This document shows, one piece after another, positions 28,113 through 36,981 of a stretch of 64,000 nucleotides of DNA; the first letter of the stretch is position 1; every line of letters begins with the position of its first letter. Position numbers and translations under genes: made by a program. The notes under the pieces were generated by a model. That model was not told the DNA's origin and ran no database searches. It saw only the letters and a program-made list of their open reading frames with translations. Where the stretch lies: NCBI RefSeq assembly GCF_021596945.1, contig NZ_CP063779.1, positions 3,446,001-3,510,000 of the forward strand. The letters are read 5' to 3'. Source of the stretch: Mongoliitalea daihaiensis. GTDB taxonomy: Bacteria > Bacteroidota > Bacteroidia > Cytophagales > Cyclobacteriaceae.

Positions 28113-30119
28113 ATGGACAAAGAGAAAGAAATGCCTGAAGAAGGTAAGGTGACTCCAGCTGCTTCAACAGTTGAGGGTAATGAAGAAATTAAAAATACAA
28201 CAGAGGAAGCAACCGCAGAATCGATCAATGAAGAAGTCGATAATTCTCAAGAGCAGGTAAATTCGGATAGTGCAGAAAGCCCTGTTGAAGAAACAGCGGA
28301 AGTAGAAGCTACTCCTGAGTCTGTGGCTACAGAAGAAGTCGTAGCAGAATCCAAAACAGAATCTTCAGCATCGGAAGAAGATGCAGGAGAAGAACAAACG
28401 GAGGATGAAGAAGAGGATATCGATTACTCTCATTTTTCGAAGAAAGAGTTGATTTCGGCATTAAAATCATTTGTGGATGCTGATAATATTTTATCACTCG
28501 ATAAAAAAGTAGCTACGATCAAATCTTGTTTTGATGAGCTATTTTCGCATGAAAAGCAGGAAGCTATGGATTCCTTTGTTGCTGGAGGGGGCGAAGCAGA
28601 TGATTTTTCATACAAATCTCAGGAAGATGATAAGCTATTTTTTGCTACTTATAACCTATATAGAGAAAGACGTACTCAGTTTATCAAGGCGCTTGAAAAA
28701 CAGAAGGAAAAAAATCTTGATTTAAAAAATAACATTTTAGATAAATTAAGAGAGTTGGTGGATAGTGAGGAGACTACACACAGTATCAACGCAATCAAGC
28801 AAATCCAAGATGATTGGAAAAAAATAGGGCCGGTACCATCTAATATCAATAAAAATCTTTGGGCTTCATTTAATGCGCTAATGGATAGATTCTATGACAA
28901 TAGAAGTATCTATTTTGAGCTGAAAGAGCTAGATCGCAAGAAAAATTTAGAGCAAAAATTAGAAATCTGTGAAAAAGCGGAAGCACTTGTAAAATTAGAG
29001 GATCTCAAAGATGCCATTAAAGCGCTTAATGACTTGCATGAAGAGTTCAAGCATATAGGTCCAGTACCTAGAGAAGAGCAAGAACCACTTTGGCAACGAT
29101 TCAAGGCTGCTTCTGACGCTGTTTACGACAGAAGAAAAGAGTTTTACGAAGATCAGAAAGGCAAACTCAAAGAGAATCTTCAAATCAAGGAAGCATTGAT
29201 TCAAAAAATTGCCTCTTACAAAGACTTTACTGCAAGTAAAATCAAAGAATGGAATGTAAAGACGAAAGAGGTACTCAGTATTCAAAAAGAATGGGAGGCA
29301 GCAGGACCTGTTCCAAGAGAACTGGGTAAGGAAGTAAACAAGCAATTTTGGGGTTATTTTAAAGACTTTTTTCATCAAAAAAACCTTTTTTTCAAGGAGT
29401 TAGATGAAATTAGACTTGCTAATAAGAAAAAAGCTGAGGAACTGATTGAAAAAGCTGAGGCATTGGTTGATGATACCAAATGGCAGGAAACTACCAACAA
29501 AATGATTTCCCTACAGCAGGAATGGAAAAAGATAGGTCCTACACCAGAGAAAGTAAGGGATGAACTTTATAAGCGCTTTAAAAAGGCATGCGATTCATTC
29601 TTTGAGAACAAACGAAATGCAAATCAGCAAGCAACCCAGGAATACGATGATAATTTAAAACTGAAAGAACAGGTGATTGCCAATATTTTGGCTGCTGCGA
29701 AAGAAAGCCCATCAGAGGAAACCTTGGAGGCACTGATTAATCAATACAATACCATTGGCTTTGTTCCTCGTAAAAACATCAAGGAAATCTTAGCGAAGTT
29801 TAATCAGGCTGTAGATACATACGTAGAAGCACTTGGTTCTACTGGTGAGAGTAGGGAGGACTTTGTGTTCCGATTAAATCTTAACAAGCTTCAAGCAGAT
29901 CCAAATGGTAATCGTGCTCTGAATAAAAAAGAATTTGGAATCCGAAAGCAGATTACAGATCTTGAAAATAACATTGGCTTGTGGAAAAATAATTTGGAAT
30001 TCTTTGCAGCTTCCAAAACCGCTGACAAGTTAAAAGTTCAATTTGAGGACAAAATCAATAAGGCAGAGGCCGAAATTGAGAAGCTCAAGAAAAAACTTTC
30101 AATCATTCGAGAATTTTAA
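28113..30119 (+). CDS. DUF349 repeat protein
   Basis: This 668-residue protein has an acidic, Glu/Ser/Thr-rich disordered N-terminus (residues 1-105) followed by five DUF349 repeats. Each has a helical segment, a Trp and the IGPVP-type turn: DDWKKIGPVP near 236, EEFKHIGPVP near 312, KEWEAAGPVP near 392, QEWKKIGPTP near 472 and YNTIGFVP near 550. The last ~100 residues form a coiled coil (KAEAEIEKLKKKLS). DUF349 proteins are mostly helical; their biochemical role in Bacteroidota is unknown. It is monocistronic with a promoter-like box and a strong terminator. Confidence 0.92.
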   Translation: MDKEKEMPEEGKVTPAASTVEGNEEIKNTTEEATAESINEEVDNSQEQVNSDSAESPVEETAEVEATPESVATEEVVAESKTESSASEEDAGEEQTEDEEEDIDYSHFSKKELISALKSFVDADNILSLDKKVATIKSCFDELFSHEKQEAMDSFVAGGGEADDFSYKSQEDDKLFFATYNLYRERRTQFIKALEKQKEKNLDLKNNILDKLRELVDSEETTHSINAIKQIQDDWKKIGPVPSNINKNLWASFNALMDRFYDNRSIYFELKELDRKKNLEQKLEICEKAEALVKLEDLKDAIKALNDLHEEFKHIGPVPREEQEPLWQRFKAASDAVYDRRKEFYEDQKGKLKENLQIKEALIQKIASYKDFTASKIKEWNVKTKEVLSIQKEWEAAGPVPRELGKEVNKQFWGYFKDFFHQKNLFFKELDEIRLANKKKAEELIEKAEALVDDTKWQETTNKMISLQQEWKKIGPTPEKVRDELYKRFKKACDSFFENKRNANQQATQEYDDNLKLKEQVIANILAAAKESPSEETLEALINQYNTIGFVPRKNIKEILAKFNQAVDTYVEALGSTGESREDFVFRLNLNKLQADPNGNRALNKKEFGIRKQITDLENNIGLWKNNLEFFAASKTADKLKVQFEDKINKAEAEIEKLKKKLSIIREF

Positions 30120-30127
30120 TTCACTCA

Positions 30128-30164
30128 TAAATAAGGAGATAATTAAATCTCCTTATTTTTTTTT
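30128..30164 (+). terminator. Intrinsic terminator after the DUF349 gene
   Basis: AAATAAGGAGAT-(AATTAA)-ATCTCCTTATTT is a perfect 12-base stem followed by more T. Confidence 0.93.
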
Positions 30165-30172
30165 AAAAAAGG

Positions 30173-30204
30173 TTTTGCACGTTTGGTTCAGCCATCTATA
30201 TTTG
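30173..30204 (+). promoter_or_regulatory. Promoter of tRNA-Thr
   Basis: TTTTG (30173-30177) and TATATTTG (30197-30204) are separated by 19 bases. This is the clearest -33/-7 pair of the Bacteroidota primary sigma in the window. The predicted start lies about 30 bases before the tRNA. Confidence 0.75.
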
Positions 30205-30242
30205 CATCACCAATTCAGACAAAGGGTCTGAAAATAAAAAAA

Positions 30243-30315
<73 letters not shown>

Positions 30316-30318
30316 CTC

Positions 30319-30346
30319 AAAAGGACAACGATAGTTGTCCTTTTTT
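30319..30346 (+). terminator. Terminator of tRNA-Thr
   Basis: AAAAGGACAAC-(GATA)-GTTGTCCTTTT followed by T's starts four bases after the tRNA. Confidence 0.95.
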
Positions 30347-30359
30347 ATTTGTACCTGTC

Positions 30360-30470
30360 ATGAAATATTTTGTTTACATTCTTCATTCTCCAACCCTAGA
30401 CAAATTTTATATTGGTTACATAGAGGATGTGTCATCTAGGCTTGTGCAACACAATAGGATGGCTGGCTGA
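30360..30470 (+). pseudogene. Truncated GIY-YIG nuclease reading frame
   Basis: A 36-codon frame begins MKYFVYILHSPTLDKFYIGY, the N-terminal beta-hairpin of the GIY-YIG nuclease family (VYIL and FYIGY being the two signature strands), and continues EDVSSRLVQHN. Family members of this UPF0213/small-nuclease type are about 80-100 residues. The frame is cut after QHN: its last codons (ATGGCTGGCTGA) already belong to the first unit of the downstream repeat array. The catalytic Arg helix is partly kept, but the C-terminal half with the Glu and Asn residues is missing, so I call it a remnant. Loss may have come with repeat insertion or expansion. Confidence 0.75.
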
Positions 30471-32070
30471 AGCCAAGGGAGGCTCGCAGAAAGCGCTGAA
30501 TCCACGGAAAGGAAATAGAAAACATTTTTTATGTTGCTCCATTGTTCCGAGACCTTAACTCCGATAGGAGTTAACTACCGAAGGTTATTAGCCCCGAGTT
30601 GCCACTCTGGGTCTGGAATGGATTACATTTTGGGAAAACCCCAACTCCGGATGGAGTTGAATTCATGTGACAGGATGAATTTTTGACACAGATTTTAGAA
30701 TAGAATTTCACGGATCTGCACAGATGGTTGGCTGACGCCAATTGGGGCTCGCAGAAAGCGCAGAAGTCGCAGAAAGGAAAATGAAAAAGGTTATTTGCTA
30801 GATTGGCTGTTTTGGGAGACCAACTTCGATAGGAGTTCAATCCAGTACGATGTCGGCGCTCGCAGAAAGCGCTGAATCCACGGAAAGGAAATAGAAAACA
30901 TTTTTTATTTTGCTCCATTGTTCCGAGACCTTAACTCCGATAGGAGTTAACTACCGAAGGTTATTAGCCCCGAGTTGCCACTCTGGGTCTAGAATGGATT
31001 ACATTTTGGGAAAACCCCAACTCCGGTAGGAGTTGAATTCATACGGCATGATGAATTTTTGACACAGATTTTAGAATAGAATTTCACAGATCTGCACAAA
31101 TGGTTGGCTGACGCCAATTGGGGCTCGCAGAAAGCGCAGAAGTCGCAGAAAGGAAAATGAAAACATTTTTTATGTTGCTCCATTGTTCCGAGACCTTAAC
31201 TCCGATAGGAGTTAACTACCGAAGGTTATTAGCCCCGAGTTGCCACTCGGGGTCTGGAATGGATTACATTTTGGGAAAACCCCAACTCCGGTAGGAGTTG
31301 AATTCATATGGCATGATGAATTTTTGACACAGATTTTAGAATAGAATTTCACGGATCTGCACAGATGGTTGGCTGACGCCAATTGGGGCTCGCAGAAAGC
31401 GCTGAAGTCGCTGAAGTCGCAGAAAGGAAAATGAAAAAGGTTATTTGCCAGATTGGCTGTTATGGGAGACCAACTTCGATAGGAGTTCAATCCAGTACGA
31501 TGTTGGCGCTCGCAGAAAGCGCTGAATCCACGGAAAGGAAATAGAAAACATTTTTTATTTTGCTCCATTGTTCCGAGACCTTAACTCCGATAGGAGTTAA
31601 CTACCGAAGGTTATTAGCCCCGAGTTGCCACTCTGGGTCTAGAATGGATTACATTTTGGGAAAACCCCAACTCCGGTAGGAGTTGAATTCATACGGCATG
31701 ATGAATTTTTGACACAGATTTTAGAATAGAATTTCACAGATCTGCACAAATGGTTGGCTGACGCCAATTGGGGCTCGCAGAAAGCGCTGAAGTCGCTGAA
31801 GTCGCAGAAAGGAAAATGAAAAAGGTTATTTGCTAGATTGGCTGTTTTGGGAGACCAACTTCGATAGGAGTTCAATCCAGTACGATGTCGGCGCTCGCAG
31901 AAAGCGCTGAATCCACGGAAAGGAAATAGAAAACATTTTTTATTTTGCTCCATTGTTCCGAGATCTTAACTCCGATAGGAGTTAACTACCGAAGGTTATT
32001 AGCCACGAGTTACCACTCGGGGTCAAGGATGGATTAGATTTTGGTGAAATCTCAACTCCGGTAGGAGTTG
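30459..32070 (+). repeat. Modular tandem array of palindromic intergenic repeats
   Basis: About 1.6 kb consists of near-identical modules. The marker CCGAAGGTTATTAG occurs at 30578, 30954, 31219, 31604 and 31989 (spacing 376, 265, 385, 385). Units start near ATGGTTGGCTGACGCC at 30459 (diverged), 30724, 31100, 31365 and 31750. The 265-base form lacks a ~111-base module that begins AAGGTTATTTGC. The 385-base form has one extra GCTGAAGTC 9-mer. Each unit contains hairpins of the form AACTCC-GRTA-GGAGTT (for example TTAACTCCGATAGGAGTTAA at 30554-30573). Minus-strand open frames inside (MEQNKKCF...) are by-products of the repeat. No transposase or CRISPR-like spacer structure is present. Confidence 0.93.
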
Positions 32071-32160
32071 AATAGATTCGTGCTCGTTGATGATATTTCC
32101 AGGATTTTTTCTTTTTTGCAATCTTTTTGTAAACTGCACAGGTTTTACAATTCGACGATC

Positions 32161-32847
32161 ATGACTAGTTCCCAATCATTTTTCGAGTACCTGAGCCATT
32201 ATGTGACGCCTCATAAGCGCCAACTGATTGAAGCGGTATTAGCGCAGCGTACGCGCTACTTTACAGTGGTATTGGAGGATATCTATAAACCACATAATGC
32301 TTCAGCGGTATTGCGGACAGCGGACTGTTTTGGGATACAGGATATCCATATCATTGAAAAGGAGCATTCTTATGAAGTCAACCCGTATGTAGTCCGCGGG
32401 GCTGCACAATGGGTGGATATTCATAAGCATACGAATGAACAGTCACAAGCCGTTACCAATTGCTTTGATCAACTCCGTTCGGATGGTTACCAAATCATTG
32501 CAACTAGCCCAGATGCAGGCAGTGTTTCCATTCATGAGTTGGACGTTTCTCAAAAAATAGCTTTGGTGTTTGGCAACGAATACGCCGGAGTGTCAGACGA
32601 AGTAAAAGCTAAAGCAGACAAATTAGTACATATTCCCATGATGGGTTTTACTGAGAGTTTCAATATCTCAGTAGCCGCTTCCATTTTTCTTTTCGACTTG
32701 ATCCGAAAAGTCCAGTCTCAAACTAATATCCAAAACTTTCACCTAAGTGAAGAAGAAAAACAGTTGCTTCGTGAAAAATGGTATCGAGGAATTGTGAAAA
32801 ATTCAGCTATTCACGAAAAGGTATTCTTGAATTCGAATGATATGTAA
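32161..32847 (+). CDS. trmH: TrmH-type tRNA/rRNA 2'-O-methyltransferase
   Basis: This 228-residue SPOUT methyltransferase has motif 1 NASAVLRTADCFGIQ (catalytic Arg near 46), motif 2 ALVFGNEYAGVSDEV and motif 3 IPMMGFTESFNISVAASIFL, which forms the SAM-binding trefoil knot. Length and the C-terminal extension with basic residues (LLREKWYRG) fit TrmH, which methylates the 2'-OH of G18 in tRNA. An rRNA-specific relative cannot be excluded. The ATG at 32161 is used; upstream in-frame codons extend into the repeat array and are not credible. Confidence 0.9.
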   Translation: MTSSQSFFEYLSHYVTPHKRQLIEAVLAQRTRYFTVVLEDIYKPHNASAVLRTADCFGIQDIHIIEKEHSYEVNPYVVRGAAQWVDIHKHTNEQSQAVTNCFDQLRSDGYQIIATSPDAGSVSIHELDVSQKIALVFGNEYAGVSDEVKAKADKLVHIPMMGFTESFNISVAASIFLFDLIRKVQSQTNIQNFHLSEEEKQLLREKWYRGIVKNSAIHEKVFLNSNDM

Positions 32848-32849
32848 AG

Positions 32850-32950
32850 GATGAAGGAGAAGGGAAGAAGGTTGAATTTTGATCTGAACTCAATGCTTGA
32901 ATCATCATTCAAAATTCTACATTACCTCTTTTCTCCTTCATCTAGTTTTT
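32850..32950 (+). terminator. Long two-stage inverted repeat after trmH
   Basis: GATGAAGGAGAA (32850-32861) pairs with TTCTCCTTCATC (32931-32942), and the inner GAATTTTGA (32874-32882) pairs with TCAAAATTC (32909-32917). A TAG and seven T follow. It begins two bases after the trmH stop. It probably terminates transcription, but the size is larger than a usual terminator and it could derive from a small palindromic element. Confidence 0.6.
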
Positions 32951-32991
32951 TTGAGTTTAATCTCTAGTATCTCGCTTCTAGCGTCTAATGA

Positions 32992-34875
32992 CTACCTCTT
33001 CACAATCGGCAATTGAATACTGCTCGGATATCTGCTGGAATGGTGGATTTTGTTTGTGGCCACGATACCTTCAGATTCATCGTAATTATTGCCTCCTGTA
33101 TTCATGTTGCGATCAAATCGTGGGAAATTGGAAGAGGAAACTTCGATACGGATGCGGTGACCCTTTTCAAAATAGTTGGAGGTTGACATAGGAGTCATAT
33201 TGACTTCATACACCTTACCTGATTCCATAAATACCTCTTTTTCATAACCTTCACGGTAACGAACCCGTTGGATGGTTTCATCTAAATTGTAGGCTCTACC
33301 ATCAGGATAAACATCAATGATTTTGATGGTCAAGTCAGTATCCTTTACATCTGTGGATAGGTATAACTTGGCTTCAATAAAACCACTGACCTCTATGCCC
33401 TCAGCCAATGGTTCGGAGGTATAGACCAAAATGTCTTCTCTCAATTCCATTTCCTGCTGATCAAAGGAACCGCCTTGTACAGCATTTCCTGTACAGCACA
33501 CATTACCTCCGTAAGAAGTGACTGGGTCCATAGGATCGTATTGGAAGGTGTCAGGATTGTCTCTGCCAGGTCTCTTGGTCGAGAGAACACCATCGCCTAG
33601 TCTACTATTTGCTTTTCCCTTGCTATCTAGGAAATACGTAGTCATCTGAGCTTCTTTAGGAGGCCAGGTATCTGATGTCTGCCATTCGTTTTTACCCATG
33701 GTAAAGTAGGTTACTTTTGGCATGGATTCTAAAATGCCATTGTCTTCACCTTTCAACCAATAGTCAAACCAAGCATAGGTAATTTCTGGGTCAGGCAATC
33801 TTGCATCTCCCATGCTTCGCTCACCTACAACCGTATTTTCTGTGGCTCTTAAAAAAGCACAGTGTAGGGTAGGGCCAATGATTAAGAATTGATTGTTTTT
33901 TCCTACCTCGGTCTTGGCATTTTTCTGTATATGGTTATACATTGCCAAATTAGGTGAAGAAGCGACATCGTACCAGGACACAAACCAAAATGCGGGTTTT
34001 TCAAAATCCATATCATCATGGAACAAGCCACCTTCAAACCATTTAGGATCATTAGGTTTACGGGTGATCATCTCTTCATAAATTCCCTTAGGGCCATTGA
34101 CATTTTTGATAATATCTTGTACCGGCAAATGACTAAGCCCCTGACTCCAATCTACTCTTGGATAGCGAGGGCCCATATCGTAAAATCGCTGTATTCTTTG
34201 TAAATCTTCTTGAGAAATTCCTTCTGGAAGTTTAGGCGCCATAGGATCATGTTGTACACCATAAAGCCATGCAGTAAATAACATCTGTCCAGCACCGCCT
34301 CTGTACCAGTTTCCCTGCTCATAATAATTACCAATTCTACCCACACCGGCACCATAGCCTTGGGCTACTAAAGCTGTATTGGCAGGATGGTCCAAACTGG
34401 CCACAGCCATTTGCCATTCTGCAGTGGACGAACATCCAATAGCGCCGATTTTGCCATTGCTCCAAGATTGATTGGACATCCACTCATACGCATCGTAACC
34501 ATCTGTAAGTGGCGCTCCCAAGATTTCCCATTCTCCCTCTGAAAAAAAACGGCCTCGCTCATTTTGTACAACATAAGCATAGCCTCTTTTTACATATTCT
34601 AAGGCTGTTTGCATGGTTCGAGTAACTAATTCTCCATCTCTATAGGAATTGAATTGATAAGGTGTTCTGGAAAATACGATAGGAACTGGTTGATCTGTTT
34701 TGGGACGATAAATATCCGTGGCTAAGCGAACTCCATCCCGCATGGGCATCATCACTTTTTGGTCGATGATGGCGACCTCCTCTAGCTGTGCTAGAATACT
34801 CTTTTCTTGGGCAAATAGATCGGCTGAAAATAACAGCAGAACCAGTAACCCCAAATACAGGTTAAATTTTTTCAT
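32992..34875 (-). CDS. Secreted CocE/NonD-type (S15-like) hydrolase
   Basis: This 627-residue protein has a signal peptide ([20 protein letters not shown], cleavage near FAQ). Residues ~35-330 form an alpha/beta-hydrolase domain with the [14 protein letters not shown] start typical of the X-Pro dipeptidyl-peptidase/CocE family and a nucleophile elbow [12 protein letters not shown]. Residues ~380-625 form the jelly-roll C-terminal domain (PF08530-like, [18 protein letters not shown]). Members hydrolyse acyl-amides, esters or acyl-peptides; the true substrate is unknown. It is probably periplasmic and monocistronic. Confidence 0.9.
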   Translation of the reverse strand: MKKFNLYLGLLVLLLFSADLFAQEKSILAQLEEVAIIDQKVMMPMRDGVRLATDIYRPKTDQPVPIVFSRTPYQFNSYRDGELVTRTMQTALEYVKRGYAYVVQNERGRFFSEGEWEILGAPLTDGYDAYEWMSNQSWSNGKIGAIGCSSTAEWQMAVASLDHPANTALVAQGYGAGVGRIGNYYEQGNWYRGGAGQMLFTAWLYGVQHDPMAPKLPEGISQEDLQRIQRFYDMGPRYPRVDWSQGLSHLPVQDIIKNVNGPKGIYEEMITRKPNDPKWFEGGLFHDDMDFEKPAFWFVSWYDVASSPNLAMYNHIQKNAKTEVGKNNQFLIIGPTLHCAFLRATENTVVGERSMGDARLPDPEITYAWFDYWLKGEDNGILESMPKVTYFTMGKNEWQTSDTWPPKEAQMTTYFLDSKGKANSRLGDGVLSTKRPGRDNPDTFQYDPMDPVTSYGGNVCCTGNAVQGGSFDQQEMELREDILVYTSEPLAEGIEVSGFIEAKLYLSTDVKDTDLTIKIIDVYPDGRAYNLDETIQRVRYREGYEKEVFMESGKVYEVNMTPMSTSNYFEKGHRIRIEVSSSNFPRFDRNMNTGGNNYDESEGIVATNKIHHSSRYPSSIQLPIVKR

Positions 34876-34994
34876 AGTTGCTTGATTGTTTCTATTAATT
34901 TACCAAAAAATAAAAATCAGGCACTTAAAAATTATGCAAAAGGATAAAATGATGGTTTAAAGGAAATTCGTAAAAAAAAAGAATGATGGCTGAA

Positions 34995-35594
34995 TTAGTT
35001 TTTCTTAAAGACATTCTTGATGCGGTCTCCTAGAGGTTCGCGCGCAGCTTTTCGCTTGACTCTTTTCTTTTGTCTCCACTTCTTGTCCTGTTCCTTTCCA
35101 GTCACGAGTACCCATCTTGCAGAAACGCCTACTTGACCACGGACAAATTCTTCTCTGCCGGCCATGTTGAAGTTGGGTTTGTAGTCTAAAGAAATGACAG
35201 TACTTAAAACAGTTGCTTCTACACCTACTACTAAATCAATCCCCGAAGTAGGGTTACCGTAGGTGTGGATGATCTCTTTGGAAGCACGATTTTTGACGAA
35301 ACTCTCTTCGTGTCCAAATGAAAAACCTCCGCCATAATAGTAATTAAATCGTTTTGAGATGAGTGGCTTATGGTTTTTGATGAGGAGATGTGAGGTGGTA
35401 TTACGGGAAAAGTCAGATTGTAAAATGCCTTCCAAGGTGGTATGCCTCAAGATTCGCTGATTGGCTGAAATACCAACTGTTCTACTAAAATCATTACTGC
35501 CTAATCGCAGCCCAACAGCTGTCCCATAGCGCTGTGCATAAGAATTGCTAATTAAACCAGAACAAATAAATAAGAGCAGGAGAAAACGCTTCAA
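34995..35594 (-). CDS. Putative outer-membrane beta-barrel protein with basic tail
   Basis: This is an unrecognised 199-residue exported protein with a signal peptide ending near SYAQ (residue 20). Residues 20-165 alternate hydrophobic and polar residues in short strands rich in Gly/Tyr (FNYYYGGGFSFGHEE, GTAVGLRLGSN), as in small outer-membrane barrels. The last ~30 residues (KKWRQKKRVKRKAAREPLGD and after) are strongly basic and are not expected to insert. The barrel therefore probably ends near residue 167, with the tail in the periplasm. No function can be assigned. Confidence 0.65.
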   Translation of the reverse strand: MKRFLLLLFICSGLISNSYAQRYGTAVGLRLGSNDFSRTVGISANQRILRHTTLEGILQSDFSRNTTSHLLIKNHKPLISKRFNYYYGGGFSFGHEESFVKNRASKEIIHTYGNPTSGIDLVVGVEATVLSTVISLDYKPNFNMAGREEFVRGQVGVSARWVLVTGKEQDKKWRQKKRVKRKAAREPLGDRIKNVFKKN

Positions 35595-35642
35595 GGGATT
35601 TACTATTTTATTTGTTATTTACCAATAACTGTTCCAATTTGA

Positions 35643-36371
35643 TCACCAATCATCATGGGAGGGACGAAATTCATCTGATTGTGATAAAAAATCATTTATA
35701 TCTTGAGTATTAACGAATTGATTTTCTTTAATTAAAATTTGATTGAAGGTTAATTGATGGTGTGCTTTTAGAAGATTCTCAAAGGTGGGTTGTTGGATAT
35801 GAAAGGGAATTTTACTGATTTGCTTCTGTATTTTCGCTGTTTTCAAAAAACTATTATCCTCAAAGAGATAAGGGATTAAGGTTGTCGCACAACTCAGGAA
35901 TACATGATCCACTCGCATGCGAGCTTCATAATCTTGCAAGCGTTCAGCTATTTGTTTAAAAAATTCCTTGGTTTCACCCAATCGGACACGTGAACCAGCG
36001 CGAGACTTACCTTTGGTTTTTAAATACTTGATTTGACTTTTTCCTTGTTTTTTTCTTACCATGTAGGCGCGAAAAACTTTATGATCCACCAATTCTTGAT
36101 TTTCATAACATACCAAACCGGCCAATCCTGCACGAACCGCAACTATGACATGATTAAAAAACTCCCTTGCCTGAAAAATTCCTTCAGGAGTGAATTCCTG
36201 ATAAATGCTGTACCGAACAACTGCAATCGTTTCCTGCTCTGAACTGTAAATGTGTAATTTATAGTGCGCTGGTACATGCTCAACAGAGAGTTTTTTCTGA
36301 TTGAATAGTTCCATCACATGATTGAGTTGATGATTTTCCAGTTTTAATTGCTCCATTGCTCTTTCTTCCAC
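35643..36371 (-). CDS. Vms1/VLRF1-like release factor (bacteroidetes bVLRF1 type)
   Basis: The 242-residue protein contains the sequence FRAYMVRKKQGKSQIKYL (residues 100-117) followed by KGKSRAGSRVRLGETKEFF (120-138). This matches the eRF1-like core of the Vms1/ANKZF1 family, where yeast reads xVRxKQGGSQ and then KGxxxSAGSxxRR. The candidate catalytic Gln is Q113, the equivalent of the GGQ glutamine. Vms1 hydrolyses peptidyl-tRNA on stalled 60S subunits. In this protein the ankyrin, zinc-finger and VIM parts of the eukaryotic form are absent. The C-terminal region (150-242) is unknown. A start at M6 is possible. It is divergent from a HEAT-like gene. Confidence 0.75.
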   Translation of the reverse strand: MEERAMEQLKLENHQLNHVMELFNQKKLSVEHVPAHYKLHIYSSEQETIAVVRYSIYQEFTPEGIFQAREFFNHVIVAVRAGLAGLVCYENQELVDHKVFRAYMVRKKQGKSQIKYLKTKGKSRAGSRVRLGETKEFFKQIAERLQDYEARMRVDHVFLSCATTLIPYLFEDNSFLKTAKIQKQISKIPFHIQQPTFENLLKAHHQLTFNQILIKENQFVNTQDINDFLSQSDEFRPSHDDW

Positions 36372-36384
36372 CCAATAATGGTCT

Positions 36385-36392
36385 TATTTTTG
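36385..36392 (+). promoter_or_regulatory. candidate -7 box of the HEAT-like gene
   Basis: TATTTTTG matches TAnnTTTG exactly, 25 bases before the chosen ATG at 36417, and supports that start. Confidence 0.5.
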
Positions 36393-36416
36393 TTCCAAAT
36401 TTATAAAACCTCCTCT

Positions 36417-36944
36417 ATGAAACAGGAAATAGATCAATTATTAGAGAAAATGTGTGATAAGAATGAATCAGAGGCATATCTCTATTCAGATAAACTCGCC
36501 AAAATAGGAGGGGATGATCTCATGAATCGTCTTTTACCACTGATGCAAAGTGATGATACGGATACTAGTTTTCTCGCAGCCAGAACTCTATCTGCAATGG
36601 AAAACAATGGAGAAGCGCTAAAATTTGTCTTTGATTTGATACATCAGCCTGCAAATAAATTTAAAAATGGTTATCTTGTTCAATTGTTAGAGGGATTCGA
36701 CTTAACAGACAGTTTTGTGGATTTATATAGGATATTTCTGTTTGGTAACTTCAAATCGTCCTCTTTAGCAAAAGAATATTTGGATACTGTGGAGTTTGAT
36801 ATAACCCCCAGGGTACTTAAAAAAGCTGAAAAGCATTGGAATCATTTTTTAAATAATGTTGATCAAAATTCTGGTGAATTTCTCGCAGTAAAAGTTGAAG
36901 CAGAGCAAATGTTGATTGAGATTAAAGAAATTCTGGAATCATAA
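36417..36944 (+). CDS. Small HEAT-repeat-like protein
   Basis: This 175-residue all-helical acidic protein begins MKQEIDQLLEKMCDKNESEA. Residues ~15-75 show a HEAT/armadillo-like pair of helices (LMNRLLPLMQ then TSFLAARTLSAMENNGEAL). The rest is helical with no recognised motif. The start was chosen at 36417 because an exact -7 box precedes it. The next gene follows after about 35 bases, so the two are probably co-transcribed. I do not recognise a function; an adaptor role fits the fold. Confidence 0.65.
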   Translation: MKQEIDQLLEKMCDKNESEAYLYSDKLAKIGGDDLMNRLLPLMQSDDTDTSFLAARTLSAMENNGEALKFVFDLIHQPANKFKNGYLVQLLEGFDLTDSFVDLYRIFLFGNFKSSSLAKEYLDTVEFDITPRVLKKAEKHWNHFLNNVDQNSGEFLAVKVEAEQMLIEIKEILES

Positions 36945-36981
36945 AGCACAACAAAAAACCCTACTAATGGGTTATTTAAGT

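Noticed and set aside
30571-31953. Minus-strand reading frames of 64-118 codons inside the repeat array, similar to each other (MEQNKKCF...)
   Set aside because: They follow the repeat units exactly, have low-complexity Cys/Phe-rich translations, and no start or codon-use signals. They are products of the repeated DNA, not genes.
30459-32070. CRISPR array
   Set aside because: Repeat units are hundreds of bases with no unique spacers of constant length, and no cas genes lie nearby.
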